A stretch of 63,135 nucleotides of DNA, from NCBI GenBank assembly GCA_001630475.1, contig KV419401.1, positions 748,468 to 811,602 of the forward strand. The letters run 5' to 3'. This document shows positions 46,612 through 58,472 of this stretch, piece by piece. The translations under genes were made by a program, and so were the position numbers. The notes beneath the pieces are model-generated. The model searched no databases and had not been told where the DNA came from. It saw only the letters and a program-made list of their open reading frames with translations. Every line of letters begins with the position of its first letter. Positions within the stretch are counted from its first letter, which is position 1. Source of the stretch: Sistotremastrum niveocremeum HHB9708 (taxonomy: Eukaryota > Basidiomycota > Agaricomycetes > Sistotremastrales > Sistotremastraceae).

Positions 46612-48725
46612 TTAGACTCTGGAGGCGAATAGTTCCTGTATCTGCATGAGTCATGCGCTGATAATGAAACTAAGGCACATACCTTGAAACCTTGCCAAAT
46701 TACTTGGACAGCGATACCGGGACTAATGACATCTGTAGGCGGAGCAAGGAACATGGCACTATTGTATCCGACGGCAGCGACATCCTTGTTCTATATTGCG
46801 ATGTCAGATACACATTATCCAGGTAGACGTGAAACCACTCACTCTGCACGAAACCTTGAAGAAATTTCTCGTATACCAACGGATGAAAGCACCCTTCTCC
46901 AAAGTCTCTCCTTCGACCGGAACAGTAGTCTTCCATCCATAATCTGCAGTCTTGGTCTGATTCCAGATCGACTTCGTCCGGGGCGTATGACGTTCCCAGA
47001 ATATTTTGCCGAATTCGTCGGGAAGGACTTCACGGGATGTGTTGGAGTGGAAGACGGGATTGCAGCTTTGTAGGATGCCGGAGAGAGTGACGGCGCCTAT
47101 CATGGCTTTTGTGCACCCTTGGCTATTTGATGCACTCTCAGTTCATGATCGACGGTTCACGGAGTAAACTTACCCTCGGATAGGATTTACTCGGATGACT
47201 GAATCACCAAGAGCGATCAAATTACTTGGGAGTTTCTCTGCCACTTCATGATACTTGACAAAGGTGGAGGGTGCTGTTTATAGTAATTATTAAGCGCCGT
47301 CGTACGTACACAAAGTCATATTGGGTGGATACTCACGAACTTTCACGTCGGTGTATGTGGCGGAGGCGTCACAATCGTTGGTTTCAAGCGAATCGAGGAG
47401 CTTGAAGACGTAATGGGGGATTGGCTCCAGGCTCTTGATCTGCGAAATGAAAGTGCGGACATCGGCGACCGATCTAGGACGAGCGGCCATAGCCCATCCA
47501 CCACAGACAATCTGTACTTTTAACCCAGAAATCAGAATATAGTCCAAAACCCACTGGCAAAAAGCGAAGGACGTACGTGTATTTTTCTCGCGCTTGAAGA
47601 TCATCATACTCTGATCGCTCACAGCAGGATCAGGAACGAAGACGTAGACAACCGGAATTTTTGAATAGCCTCGTGGGATCTGGATGTTTGCCATGATAGC
47701 AGGATCGACATAGTACTCGCAACTGGTGTAGTACATTTTCGGGTCATAGATATCCCTAGGCACTTTGACGGGTTTAGACGACGCGGAAAGCCACTTGAGG
47801 GAAGCTGAAACTGGACCCGTGCAGTCTGTCGAGCTTTTTGAGTAGATGCCTCGACGCGACGCAGACTTGACTTACCGATGAGAAGGAGGGCAGGTTCCGT
47901 GGTCTCGACACCGTCCTTCGATCGGATAGTAACACTCTGTACACGATGGCCAGTTCCAGCACCCTCTAGACCTTGGCTAGGACCATCCACATCAATGTCC
48001 ATACCCGTGACGGTTCCAATGACGAATTCGACGTTATCGCAGTTCTTCCTGACAAGTTTTCTCAACAAAGTCTCATAAGCCGGACGACTTAGACTGAGGA
48101 AGTTCGGAAGTTTGCCGTCATAGAAGTCATAGGGTGCCTCCATATGTCTTCCGCTCATGTGAAGCTGAAGATCACAAGGAACGATTGAAGCTGGATCGAT
48201 TTTGAGAGCTTCGGTTTCGAGATCGGGGAACATCTCTTTGAGGGCGCGATAGGTGAAAACTTGATAACTGTGGACGGAAGTATACTGCTGGACGCGAGAG
48301 CGTGTGTTAGGCTTTTTTCCATGCTCAGCCTTCGCGAGACGGGCTTCGTCTGAGAGGCCTTCTTCTGTGGAGGTCCATGCTTCGGGTTCGACGATGAGGA
48401 CGCGAGCGAAATGCGTGGAGCAGACTCTAGCCGCCAACAAGCCTGCGACACTGTGAAGGCAAAAATGTCTCAGTGCTCAGCTTATCGAAAATTAATGAGC
48501 GGTCAAAGCGTACCTTCCACCGGCGATGATAGCAGTTCCGTCGATGCGTTTGCCCTCTTTCCTCGGCTTCCCTAATCCGGGGAGATCATTCAAAGCTGTG
48601 AGCTTTTCAACGATACGATCACGACGGCTCTTCAGGAAGGGACGCGAGAAGAAAGAGAGAGTCGCGATGAAACAAAGTAGATACAGAAGCTGAGTCGGCA
48701 GAAATGCCAAAATTTGAGACAGCAT
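46612..48725 (-). CDS. membrane-anchored FAD monooxygenase-like protein, copy 6
   Basis: It starts MLSQILAFLPTQLLYLLCFI with a clear N-terminal membrane helix, then KRIDGTAIIAGG. The blocks RVQQYTSVHSY, LSLSRPAYETLLRKLV, DCTGPVSASLKWLSAS-like, CGGWAMAARPRS, LGDSVIRVNPIRG and VPVEGETLEKGAFIRWY are intact. The last exons end QVIWQGFKELFASRV, a tail unlike the EYLGF ending of the other copies. Introns are at the family positions. It is nearest to the P450 gene downstream, with which it is divergently arranged across about 1.1 kb. Confidence 0.82.
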
Positions 48726-49852
48726 GGGAGGAAGACGTAGTAGGAAGAGGCAGAAGCCACCGACTCAGGCTGGCATATATAATCTAGAGATAAGGGGTAC
48801 AAGGTCCAGATGTTCCGGGGCTGCTAAATCGCCGACATGCAGAACGAGGCACGGCGCACATATTCTTGAAGAGAGCTGATGCCGCCTGCGCTGTAGCAGG
48901 AAAATCTGCATCAGATCGAGCGCTATGTTTAGACCCGGCGCTGAATATAGTCGCAAATTAAATTGGTCCAGTCCCTTTCGCTGCATTTATTGTTTCGGGT
49001 CAGGGGCGTTGTCTAGGTTTCGAGTACGGCATCGGGATCCCCGCAAAATTTCCGGGACAACGTGTAACCTTAAATCCAGGTTCTATGGAAGTTCGCGGTA
49101 TTTGCCTTTTTGATCCTGTTTGGAAGCCCCATGACTCAAACGGAATATATCGGAAGAACTTTTTGTCGATATTCCACAGATCTAGAGTGCCTGAGACAAC
49201 AGATTTTACCCCAGATTTGTGCTCGTGCGCACTGCATCGACCAGGACGGGACTGTGGATACACCGCTGACCAGGTTATAAAGGGCACGGACCCTTTCAAC
49301 GAGAACTTGGACCGTGATGGAGAGCGACGCAAGATATAGCTCGTTCCAGTCTTCGACAAGATGTCATCAAATAGCAGAGGGATTTCAGTAGTAGGTCAGT
49401 TGCGGCGTCTTAATCCGAAAATCAAAGCGATATTCATTCCTGTGGCTTGACTGCGCCTTCCATTGACTGCGACCGTGATCACATCAGTGATCCACCAGTT
49501 ACGCTCACCAAGCCAAGGCAGCTTACGAGTTTACCAAGTGGTTTGTGACCAGCAGAAATTCGAGCGAAAAATATTAGTTATAGAGGTTTGTTTGAATATT
49601 CGTCTCCGAGTATGATCGCTCAATTTCTTTCGTCCAGGTGAGCAGAAACTGGAAATGAAGCTTCAGAGGACAGGTTAGTTTGCCGAGATGCCGTGGGAAC
49701 GTCAGCGCAGTCTGAGAGACGCTAGCGCTCGGGCATCGGGCACCTGATAACATTGCCGACACCCGCTTACGACTGCAGCAGCAGATGGATTCACATCGTA
49801 TATCAGCCCCTTAGTGCTCCTCGCCAGGGTCAGCAACCATCAAGAGCCCACC
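48726..49852. promoter_or_regulatory. divergent intergenic region between copy 6 and the P450
   Basis: About 1.1 kb between two divergently transcribed oxidase genes, so it should hold both promoters. Co-regulation would be plausible. No gene and no obvious operator repeat was seen. Confidence 0.45.
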
Positions 49853-52277
49853 ATGCTACCTGAAGGCATCCCCTACATTTTCAGTCGCCTGCACCATATT
49901 CTATTTCCTCCTCTCTCAGTCTATGCGCTGCTAAGCGTACTGGATACTCAATTTCCTACCTATGTCAATGTACTGCTATATGTCTCATCTCTTGGTGTCT
50001 ATATTGCTCTTCGAAAAATCCGTGTTTCGATCAAGGAGGCTCGCGAGATGAGGCAGCTCAACGCCCAGAGGCCGCCGATGTGGCTTGGGAAGTATCCTGG
50101 AAACGTTGACATTATAGGCAATATGTTGGAGGAGAACAGGACAGGTTATGTGGGCGATCTCATGACCAATGCCACAAAGACTCTGGGCAAGTCTTTCGGC
50201 ATCAGTGTCTTGGGAGACCTTCAGGCAAGTCAGCATCAGCGCCGAATATATTCCATCCAGCTCATTCGTTCGACCTGCAGATGTTCACGACGGACCCTAA
50301 CATTGTAAAGACGATACTCGCTACAGACTTCCCAGGTTATGAGAAAGGGGATCAGTTCAAATTCAACGTTAAATCTGTTCTCGGAGATGGCGTCTTCAAT
50401 TCCGATGGCGAGCTCTGGAAGTAAATCACTGGCTCTTGGTGAAATACACAATCATTTAATGCTTGCAACAGATTCCACCGCTCCATGACGCGTCCTTTCT
50501 TCAGTCGAGAACGAATTTCAGACTTTGAGCTCTTTGGACGCCATGCCGATGATGCCATCTCCAAACTTGCCTCCCGACTCTCAGAAGGCGAAGCCGTCGA
50601 TTTTCAGGATCTCGTATCTCGGTTCACCCTAGACAGTGCAACTGAATTCGTGAGTCCTCTATTCATTGATTCTTTCCTTGTGAGATTGTATTTCTGATGC
50701 CCGATCAGCTCTTCGGTTCAAATGTACATTCCTTAGCGAACGGATTACCCTATCCTTATACATCCCCAAAATCGAGCTCCAACTCACTATCTGCTGACAC
50801 CGATCTCTTCGCCAACTCCTTCAACAACGCTCTCCTCACCATCGCCACCCGTGGTCGTATCGGCCCTATCTGGCCTCTCGGAGAAATATTCAAAGACAAG
50901 ACTGCGGAAGATATGAAGGTTATCACTGCTTTCATCAAGCCGATCGTCAGACAGGCTATTGCTCAAAAGCAGGAGAACGCAAAACTAGGTCGGGACTTGG
51001 GTGGTAATGGCAAAGAGGAAGTGGCTGAGGGTGAAACTATGTTGTCTCACTTGGTCAAGTCTACCGAAGATGAGAAGATTCTAGTTGACGAGATTCTGAA
51101 CATGCTTATTGCAGGTATGATTTTCTTCTTCTGTCCCCCAATTTGTACTGAATTTCAATCGAAGGTCGCGATACCGTGAGTGCAAATCGACTCTGTGATC
51201 CTGTCAATAACCGGTTGCCTTAGACCGCGGCGCTATTGACATTTGTCGTCTATTGTCTCGCCCGTCATCCACACGTCCTCCACAAACTTCGAGAAGAAAT
51301 ATTGACTCAACTCGGTGCAAACCGTAGCCCTACTTATGCCGATATCAGAGAGATGAAGTATCTGCGCGCCGTGATCAACGGTGCGTTTGTCGATATCCTC
51401 GATCTTCCTTTGGGGTTTCTCATTGAGTGACGTCATCAGAAACTCTGCGCTTGTTCCCGTCTGTGTAAGTGTCCTACTTCCTTGCTTCACCATCCGATCT
51501 TAATGTTCTCTTTGCAGTCCTTTTGACCTTCGGTATGTGCAATTTAGGTGCCCGAGTTCTGGACTAGCAGCGCTAATTTCTCTTCAGGTGCACAACACGA
51601 CCCACGACCTGGCCTGCAAATTCTCCAGGCGAAAAACCTTACTATATCCCCACAAATACGATGTAGGTTACCCACCTGTCCCTTCGAACCCATCTAATTC
51701 TGTACCCCCAGTGTGATTTATTCGGTCTACATCATGCAGCGCTCGGAGCAGTACTGGGGTCCAGACGGTAATCTGCTTCAACAAGTCAACTCCCAACACT
51801 GGACTAATCGCTGCCTATAGCACTCGAATTCGACCCCGAGCGTTTCCTCGACGAACGTGTAGCGAAATACCTCACACCCAATCCATTCGTCTTCCTCCCC
51901 TTTAACGCCGGTAAGTCCGAATACCCCTTTCCTTCCTATCCCAACTCATAATCTTTACTCTAGGTCCCCGCATCTGCCTCGGTCAACAATTCGCATACAA
52001 CGAATCATCGTTCTTCTTGATCCGACTTCTTCAGAGCTTCGATGAAATTGATCTTGCGTCGGATGCACAGCCACCTGAGACACTCCCTCCGGCGGAATGG
52101 AAAAATAAGACGGGACGGGCGGCTACTGAGCAATTTGTGCCGGCAGCTCATTTGACTATGTATGCCAAGGTATGTGTTGGTTCGAGCTGAGGCTGTGTTT
52201 CTGATTGCTGACGACGTCGTGCTTAGGGTGGCCTCTGGGTTCGCATGAAGACAGCGAGCGTCACTGAGGATGTATAG
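49853..52277 (+). CDS. cytochrome P450, CYP63-like
   Basis: Thirteen exons (49853-50224, 50281-50420, 50472-50649, 50709-51114, 51165-51175, 51224-51380, 51440-51464, 51518-51532, 51588-51662, 51712-51767, 51821-51910, 51964-52169, 52227-52277) sum to 1782 nt and encode 593 residues. An N-terminal membrane segment ([17 protein letters not shown]) anchors it in the ER. It shows the I-helix motif AGRDTT, the ETLR motif (as [11 protein letters not shown]) and the heme-thiolate motif [11 protein letters not shown]. The segment [20 protein letters not shown] resembles basidiomycete CYP63 enzymes, many of which hydroxylate alkanes, fatty acids and aromatics. The first intron uses a GC donor (GCAAGT). 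Exons of 11, 15 and 25 nt are present. Confidence 0.9.
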
Positions 52278-52545
52278 TAAAATGGTTTATGTCAGGATAC
52301 AAGGTCGGAATCAAATTCTGGTGTATAGGCATTAATGTAAAAATAGATCTAATTGAGTTTCATCTCGCTGCTATTTACTGATCGTGCTTGATGAGGCCGC
52401 TGAGCCTATGTTCCGACTCTTGACTGTTGTTACACAGAACGATAAATTACCGTACAATATTTTTAGGGATCAGATACGCGTGGAAGACAGTAACAATATT
52501 CTGTCAGGATTTAGATAATCAATAAAAATGGGGAGACTCGAGAGT

Positions 52546-53601
52546 CTAGTCTCGGGCGCGAGTGCCTATGTTGGGACACGGCACATAGTTTCCTCTGACG
52601 ATGCTGAACGTGAACCTTCCGCCTTTCGGAGGCTCTTCCATAGCATCCAGAATTGGCTCCAGGCATTCATAGACTGCAAAAGCTATTGCGGCTCCATTGC
52701 CAAGGTCTGATAGCGAGTCAATTGAGTACTCTGAAAAGAATCATAATAAGCTGCTCACATTCGAGATCTTTCTCGTACAAGTTATCCTCCTCCCAATCAG
52801 TGTACCCACGATTATCGCGAGGCAGACGGACATCCAGATACGTAGGGCCCAGTTCATCCCATGTGAGCGCTTGGCGCGCACGCAGATGCGCCCACTGTGG
52901 GTCTACTAGTTTAGCCATGACAGAGAGGTCTCTGCACGTTTTGACGTATGTACCATCCGTCGAGAGCAGCTTCGCATGGTCTATCATTACATCAAGTCAG
53001 AGCTTAGACCTTATCGGTAAGACACGGGACCCACTCGCCTCTGATACCTAACCCGACCTTGAGGATACTGGTGTCCTCGAGAAATCGGCTGAGTTCTATC
53101 GGCTTAGCGGTTGAATATGAGACATAACCGCGCTCATCACGCTCCGATTCAGTCCACATCGCACGCAAGTCGATAACCACTACATATTCCTCGTTGGCAA
53201 ACTGAAGAACTGCGGCATTGGGTGCCTCATTGCCTGTTATTGTTACGTCAAAAATCATATGACAGGGAACAGATCCAGGTATACGAACGTCGAGGAGTCC
53301 ATTCGACCTTCATGCCCACGATTTCCGGCTTCCATTGAGACATGAAAGCATTAGTTTCAAGCTCGGTCTTCAGGTATTCGAAACGGGCGTTTGGGAAATA
53401 TTCTTTATAGGAAAACCATGGAAGTGCCCCTGGATCAACTGGTGTGGTGAAACGGTTCATTCTGGTTTTAGCAGTTGGGTGGATAGAACCGTCGGAGGGC
53501 TCCGAAACTTCCGAACGAGAGAAGCTCAGAGAAGCTTTTGGACGGAGATGCCGAATGCCGGATTGGAAGTCACAATAACAGCAACAAAGGGAAGACGTCA
53601 T
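52546..53601 (-). CDS. RNase D/WRN-type 3'-5' exonuclease paralog with degenerate active site
   Basis: Exons 53289-53601, 53039-53233, 52759-52980 and 52546-52706 give 296 residues. The second intron uses a GC donor (GCGAGT). The fold is recognisable by comparison with its neighbour at 55372-56302: VGMKVEWTPRRNEAPNAAVL, LKVGLGIRDHAKLL and a final LEYLGNGAAIAFAVY. In DEDDy exonucleases the first motif is DxE and the last YxxxD. Here the first Asp is Lys (K98) and the last Asp is Gly, so two metal ligands are missing while the middle Asp remains. The protein is probably not an active nuclease. Start could also be at an internal Met (MNRFTTPVDP). Confidence 0.72.
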
Positions 53602-53763
53602 TCAGAATTCATTTAGTAAGCGCCCATGATCTCGCAGTTCGAACTCAAAAGTACATGCATATAGACTACTCATGTATCGATAGACATCGGTGATGAACGA
53701 ATTTTCTTTGATAGTATCAGTAGCGATTTCGTAGACAACCGTCCCCTGATATCTGTGCAGTCT

Positions 53764-54445
53764 TTAGTTTTGGGCTATCGCCTCTGCATATCTCCTCTCA
53801 GCCTCGAACCAGTTGATAACATTCCATATTTCCTTGAGATACTACGTCCAGAGTTTCAGCAGGCTCAAATGTCCGATTAAATCAAGACCTCACCTTTCTT
53901 TTGTCGTTAAGATATTTAAGATAGTATGCGTGTTCCCAAATATCCACGCCAATCAATGGAGAGGAACCCGACAACGGATCCTGATTCGCAGTTGTGGCGA
54001 TCTCCAATCTCCCTGATCTGTCTGAACCGAGCCATCCCCAGCCACTGCCTTGAATGCGGCTAGTGGTAAGGTTGAACTCCTCTTTGAACTGTTCAACAGA
54101 TCCCCAATGTTCGACGATGGCGGTCTTCAATTTCCCGTCAACGAGGACCCCACCGACGTCCTGCTGTACATCGGTTGTAGAGGGATGGCCGGCAGAGTGA
54201 GATGGGGCGAGATTCTTCCAGAAGAGAGAGTGATTGATGTGACCCCCTTCATTGAAAGCCTTCACCCGGATGGCATCGTCGCGTTCGGGTCCAGGAGGAA
54301 GGGTTTGTAGAGAAAGCTCCGCTTTGTTGAATGAATCAACGTAAGTCTGATGGTGTACCAAGTGGTGAAGCAGCATGATCTGCTCAGTGATGTGAGGCTC
54401 GAGAGCATCATGCGAATATGGGAGATCGGGGAGAGTATAGACCAT
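53764..54445 (-). CDS. manganese superoxide dismutase
   Basis: Exons 53894-54445 and 53764-53841 encode 209 residues starting [20 protein letters not shown]. The Fe/Mn SOD metal ligands are visible: His27 in [12 protein letters not shown], His72 in [13 protein letters not shown], and Asp168 and His172 in [11 protein letters not shown]. Gly-rich GSGWGWLG and the C-terminal [12 protein letters not shown] fit the family. It converts superoxide to H2O2 and O2. No mitochondrial presequence is visible, so it is probably the cytosolic type. It lies between the two exonuclease paralogs, all three on the minus strand. Confidence 0.95.
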
Positions 54446-55371
54446 GTTCAGTGCGCGTCAACAAGAGAAGAGGTGTCGAGGTATACGATGCTTGGGAGTC
54501 GGAACTCAAGGGCTGTTCACACAGGACGAGAACTTATAAAGCCGTTCACACTTCCCCCACCTTTTTTTTGTGTCGTGACATCGAAACCCTAGACCTAAGA
54601 GTGTGCGTCGATGACCATTCAACCGAGAGGATCATGAAGTCAACTGTATACACATACGTCATGAGGAAGTTAGACTAGAAGCCAGCGTGAGATCGGGGTC
54701 AGATATTTCGTAAAGCAAGGGGCATTGGTCTAAATGTGCAGAACCCCAGAACTTTACACATAGGCCTTGAAAAAGGGTAGCTTGCGAGAAGTGTGTTAAT
54801 TTACTTCAGTCGTGCGCCCAAACTTTGAAAGCGAACGTGACCTTCAACGTTCTGAGAAAATATTCAGTCCGCTAATCAACATATCGATGAAGCTTTGCAT
54901 TGTCAAGCATACAGAGCACTGGCTGCAATGAATTCAGCTCGCATACAATCCAATACTTTGACGAGAAAGCAGAAAAGCATTTCGTTAGAGGGTCATCCGA
55001 AGCTCGAACGTTCAAAGTCATCTCGTCAGGGAGAAGAAATATATCGTTCGCGATTGCATTCATCTTACATCGGTAGATCGACTGAGATTTAACAAACAAA
55101 GGAGCTTTGTCGCACACAAGCTGATCACCTGTCCCATGGACTCCCAAGGAACGAAGCCTGGCGATGGCAACATTGCTCCAAGAGACACGGAGATGAAGTA
55201 GAGGTGACTGTAAACGATCGGAAGCTCTCGAACAAACCCTTGAACTCGTCAGTATCATGTAGCTTTTGGGAGGTTCCTTCGATATGACCAGGATTGAAAG
55301 TCCGCGATCGCAGCCGGAAGCTCAAGCGCCAGAGAGTCTAGATCTTTACCATTGATATTGTGGGTTGTGTC
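54446..55371. other. intergenic
   Basis: Promoter of the SOD gene and about 800 bp of further DNA. Minus-strand open frames at 54872-55258 and 55125-55325 show no motif and overlap each other in different frames, so I do not call them genes. Confidence 0.45.
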
Positions 55372-56302
55372 TCAAGATCTTTGTCCTTGGAATACATCGA
55401 ATTTATATAACGAGAGGCGTGGACGACGGTCACGAGCCAGGGCATTTAAGAGCAAGTCCAATTTGGAATAGATCGCTACTGCGACTGCTGCATCATTCGC
55501 GGCATCTGCAGACTAGTTAGCTACGCGATAATAGATAAAGGCATTGATATTACATTCAATCTGACGCTGCGTCAAGACTTTCTCCCAATTGCTTCTCGAA
55601 GTCTTGTCTTTCACAAGCTGGAGGCTCAGATATTCCTGCGCCAATCTTGCGAGACCAATGACCCGAATGTTACTTTGACTTGACCATGTCGAGTCAACGA
55701 GTTTCGCCAGAGCTGACAGATCAATGCAGGATTTGACATCCAAATTGTAGTCTTCATACAGTCGCTTCGCATCGTCTGAGAGTGAGAGTTAGTATCTCAG
55801 ACAGAGTGAGAAGTAAGAATCGTACCTTGAATTCCAACCCCTAACTTCGAGAAATTCCGATCTTCCAGTATTCGAGTCAGTTCAGAGGGCACATGTACGG
55901 TCCTTCGCCCAAACCGGTCTTTCTTCCACATGCAACTGAGATGTATCAAAGCGACGCATTCTGACGTTGCAAGCTGAACGAGCGCAACCATGTTGGGCGG
56001 TTCCCCTACAATTGAAACGTGAGTCACAGGGGAAGTCCATTCAAAAGGTAAGTTCACACACCCTTCCTATAATTCGGTCTCCATTCAACATCCAGACCAA
56101 GCGCACATGGCTCCCAACCGCTCAGAAGATCATTCGCCTCATCGATAGTACGCGCAACGACGCATTTCACCCCAGGGAAATATTCTGAATATGAGAAGCG
56201 AGGCCAGGGTGGCGCCGTCATTGATGTGGGTGTGGTCGTTGAAGTAGATGGTTGAGGAGCGCTCGACGTGTTATAAGGGTGTGTGCCACGATTTTTGACC
56301 AT
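55372..56302 (-). CDS. RNase D/WRN-type 3'-5' exonuclease
   Basis: Exons 56062-56302, 55826-56005, 55554-55775 and 55372-55505 encode 258 residues. The DEDDy residues are all present: D71 and E73 in LGLDVEWRPNY, the middle Asp in VGIQDDAKRLYEDY, and the last motif Tyr-Ala-Ala-Asn-Asp (IEYAANDAAVAVAIY). The family removes nucleotides from 3' ends of DNA or RNA using two metal ions. This stand-alone form resembles plant and fungal WRN-exonuclease-like proteins. It is a duplicate of the gene at 52546-53601, with identical intron positions. Confidence 0.88.
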
Positions 56303-58472
56303 TTGAACCCCTAAACTTTGAAGTCTAGTTCTGGTGACGCCCGAAAGTCGATAAAAGCGAAGGTTTCGCAGGGAGATGAATGCAATGAAGAACCCCAGGA
56401 TATTTCCACCGGATCGTGTTCGAAGGGGGAGATGTATCTAAACGCACAATTTGAGGACCTCTCCATTTCCATTGCCTTGGTATAGAGAATGAGGCGTACC
56501 GTATTTGCCCTGACCTTGCCTTTGCTGAATCCTTGCCGCAAATGCCTGCGCTTCGTAAGCCAAAAGTGAATTCGCGAGATTCTTGACCCACTTCAGAGTT
56601 AGAGGGATGTAGATAGAAATGTATCCCTGCGGAAATGAAGGGCGTGCCCTGAGACTGTGGATGAACAAATGCGTTGAGACGGATCATTTTCCTCAGAAAG
56701 CGGTGCGCAAATAGGACCAAAGAGCTGACAAAGGCGCTGCAGCTTTATCTTCGAAGTCCGCTCATCTGGTCTCTTAGAACGCAACACTGTTTCGACTTGG
56801 TTCAAATTCAATATTTTATCAATATGGTATGTTCTGGGCCTGAAACGCAATCCATAACGCTTCGTGTGATTATTTTGAACATCTACGAACTGACACCCAG
56901 AAGAACAATAAGTTCGTGCATTGGTCGGCGACTCGGCGGTGCCACGGTGAGTCGATGGGGAAAAGGATCGTGAAGTATCTTTTCAACTGCCAACACTGAT
57001 ATTACATCCATATATACGTCTTTGAGTCCCAAGGAAAGGTAAATTCAGAAGCTTTCATCTATTAAGCTCGATCGGGTACAACTTGCATGTCTCCTTGCTT
57101 GAATCCCTTGAATCACCTAGGCTGGCCGCATCAGACACGTTTGCACTCTTTTCAGGAGCGGCTATGATTTGATAACAGGAAGAAGCGCGGTCTCTAAAAT
57201 GTCCTGAATTCTGACAAAGATAACGCCTTGAGATGTTCCGATCACACCCTGGCGTACCATGAACGTGTGTCAATCACATTTTTTCAGGCTCGCTGCCTTC
57301 AAAGAATCTGATACTGAGTGTAGAGATAGAATCGGATTTCTCCTTCCAGTTGCCTCGAGTGTCGACACCAGTTCCGCACCACGCCATATTCATACACTTC
57401 GTGTAGAAGGGAGTCGATCAGGGTCTTTCTGATCGTATTCGAGGCAATTTCTCGGGCGTACGTGCTCTCATGACCCTCTGCGATGGATCTTCAGATGTAT
57501 GGGCTTGCGCTTCGATTTTAACTTCACGTTTGAGAGATAACCAACGCAAGAGCCAACGAGCCTCGAAAATCTGCGAGGAAAGTCGGGAATCTCACTCAGA
57601 ACACCGAGCGTCTCAGATTTAGTACTTGATGGTTGAGACTCATATTTTCAATGTCGCGAGATCGTCGTCAGCGTAAATCAACAAAGCTTGAAAACATAGC
57701 TGAGATTGAAACGAGCAAACCTCGTTTCAATCTCAGCTGAAGCCGGTTAAATCCGAACGCTGGTCTCGCGTCGACGACGACGGAACGAGAGCTGTTAGCA
57801 GCAATCCGAGAAGGCCTCTTATATCTATCTGACTGACGGGCGTAGCCTCGTGGCCAAGACCGAGACGTCTGTGAATCGAAGGATGAATGCACTGCTAGCG
57901 CTCGCCGCGGCAACACGTGTTCTGGTTGTTCAACTGCCACCCTAACTTGAATCTCGTTTGTGCCGGAAAACAAGGCTTCCGGACAATGAACACCCTGACT
58001 CAAGACCAGGACCGTATGCCTGTCGTACTTGAGGATAAAAATGAGAAATTAGTCTGGCGAGTCGAAGAAGGCGGCGGGAACGATCTAAGTGATGTACATG
58101 TCAGCTTCTTGACCAGTGGATCAACTAGCTAACCTCGTGTTTTCACAGGGTGCTTATCTTGGCCGATCGACAGATTGATATTGTTCAGCTGACCTCATTA
58201 CGGCGACGTCTTCGGCGCGTGCCAGGAACGCTTCATTTCAAAAGATGACGGAACCTTCATCCAGTTTATGGTTGGCTCGAAGTGGATTATCGATCCTTGA
58301 ATGAATTGTGATGAGACTTCTGCTCAGATCTTCTCCCTGAGTCTCACTCGGTTCCAGCTTTCGGATATGCGGCGCTCCCGAGTATCTAGTTGATTGGGTG
58401 TCAGCAAATCCCCTCGCTCTTCGCAACTCTTCCAGCGAACTCAACTGCTACTACTGTGCTTTCCTGTATTCC
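56303..58472. other. 2.2 kb without a firm gene
   Basis: Minus-strand open frames at 56325-56850 overlap in three frames and could hide exons of a short gene (a stretch reading KWVKNLANSLLAYEAQAFAA is protein-like), but I cannot build a supported model. A short plus-strand frame at 57987 (MNTLTQDQDRMPVVLEDKNE) may be a 5' exon of the kinase gene, yet no splice path joins them convincingly. A hairpin lies at 57698-57738. Confidence 0.4.
57698..57738. repeat. perfect 18-bp hairpin
   Basis: AGCTGAGATTGAAACGAG and its exact complement CTCGTTTCAATCTCAGCT flank a 5-nt loop (CAAAC). It lies about 0.7 kb upstream of the kinase gene. It is too short for a transposon and has no run of T after it, so its role is unknown. 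Confidence 0.75.

Noticed and set aside
54872-55325. Two overlapping minus-strand open frames
   Set aside because: They use different frames, show no motifs, and have no conserved splice sites joining them to the exonuclease or SOD genes.
57917-58132. Open frame upstream of the kinase gene that could be its first exon
   Set aside because: A plausible donor exists at about 58095, but joining it to the following acceptor leads quickly to a stop and no path reaches the kinase frame.
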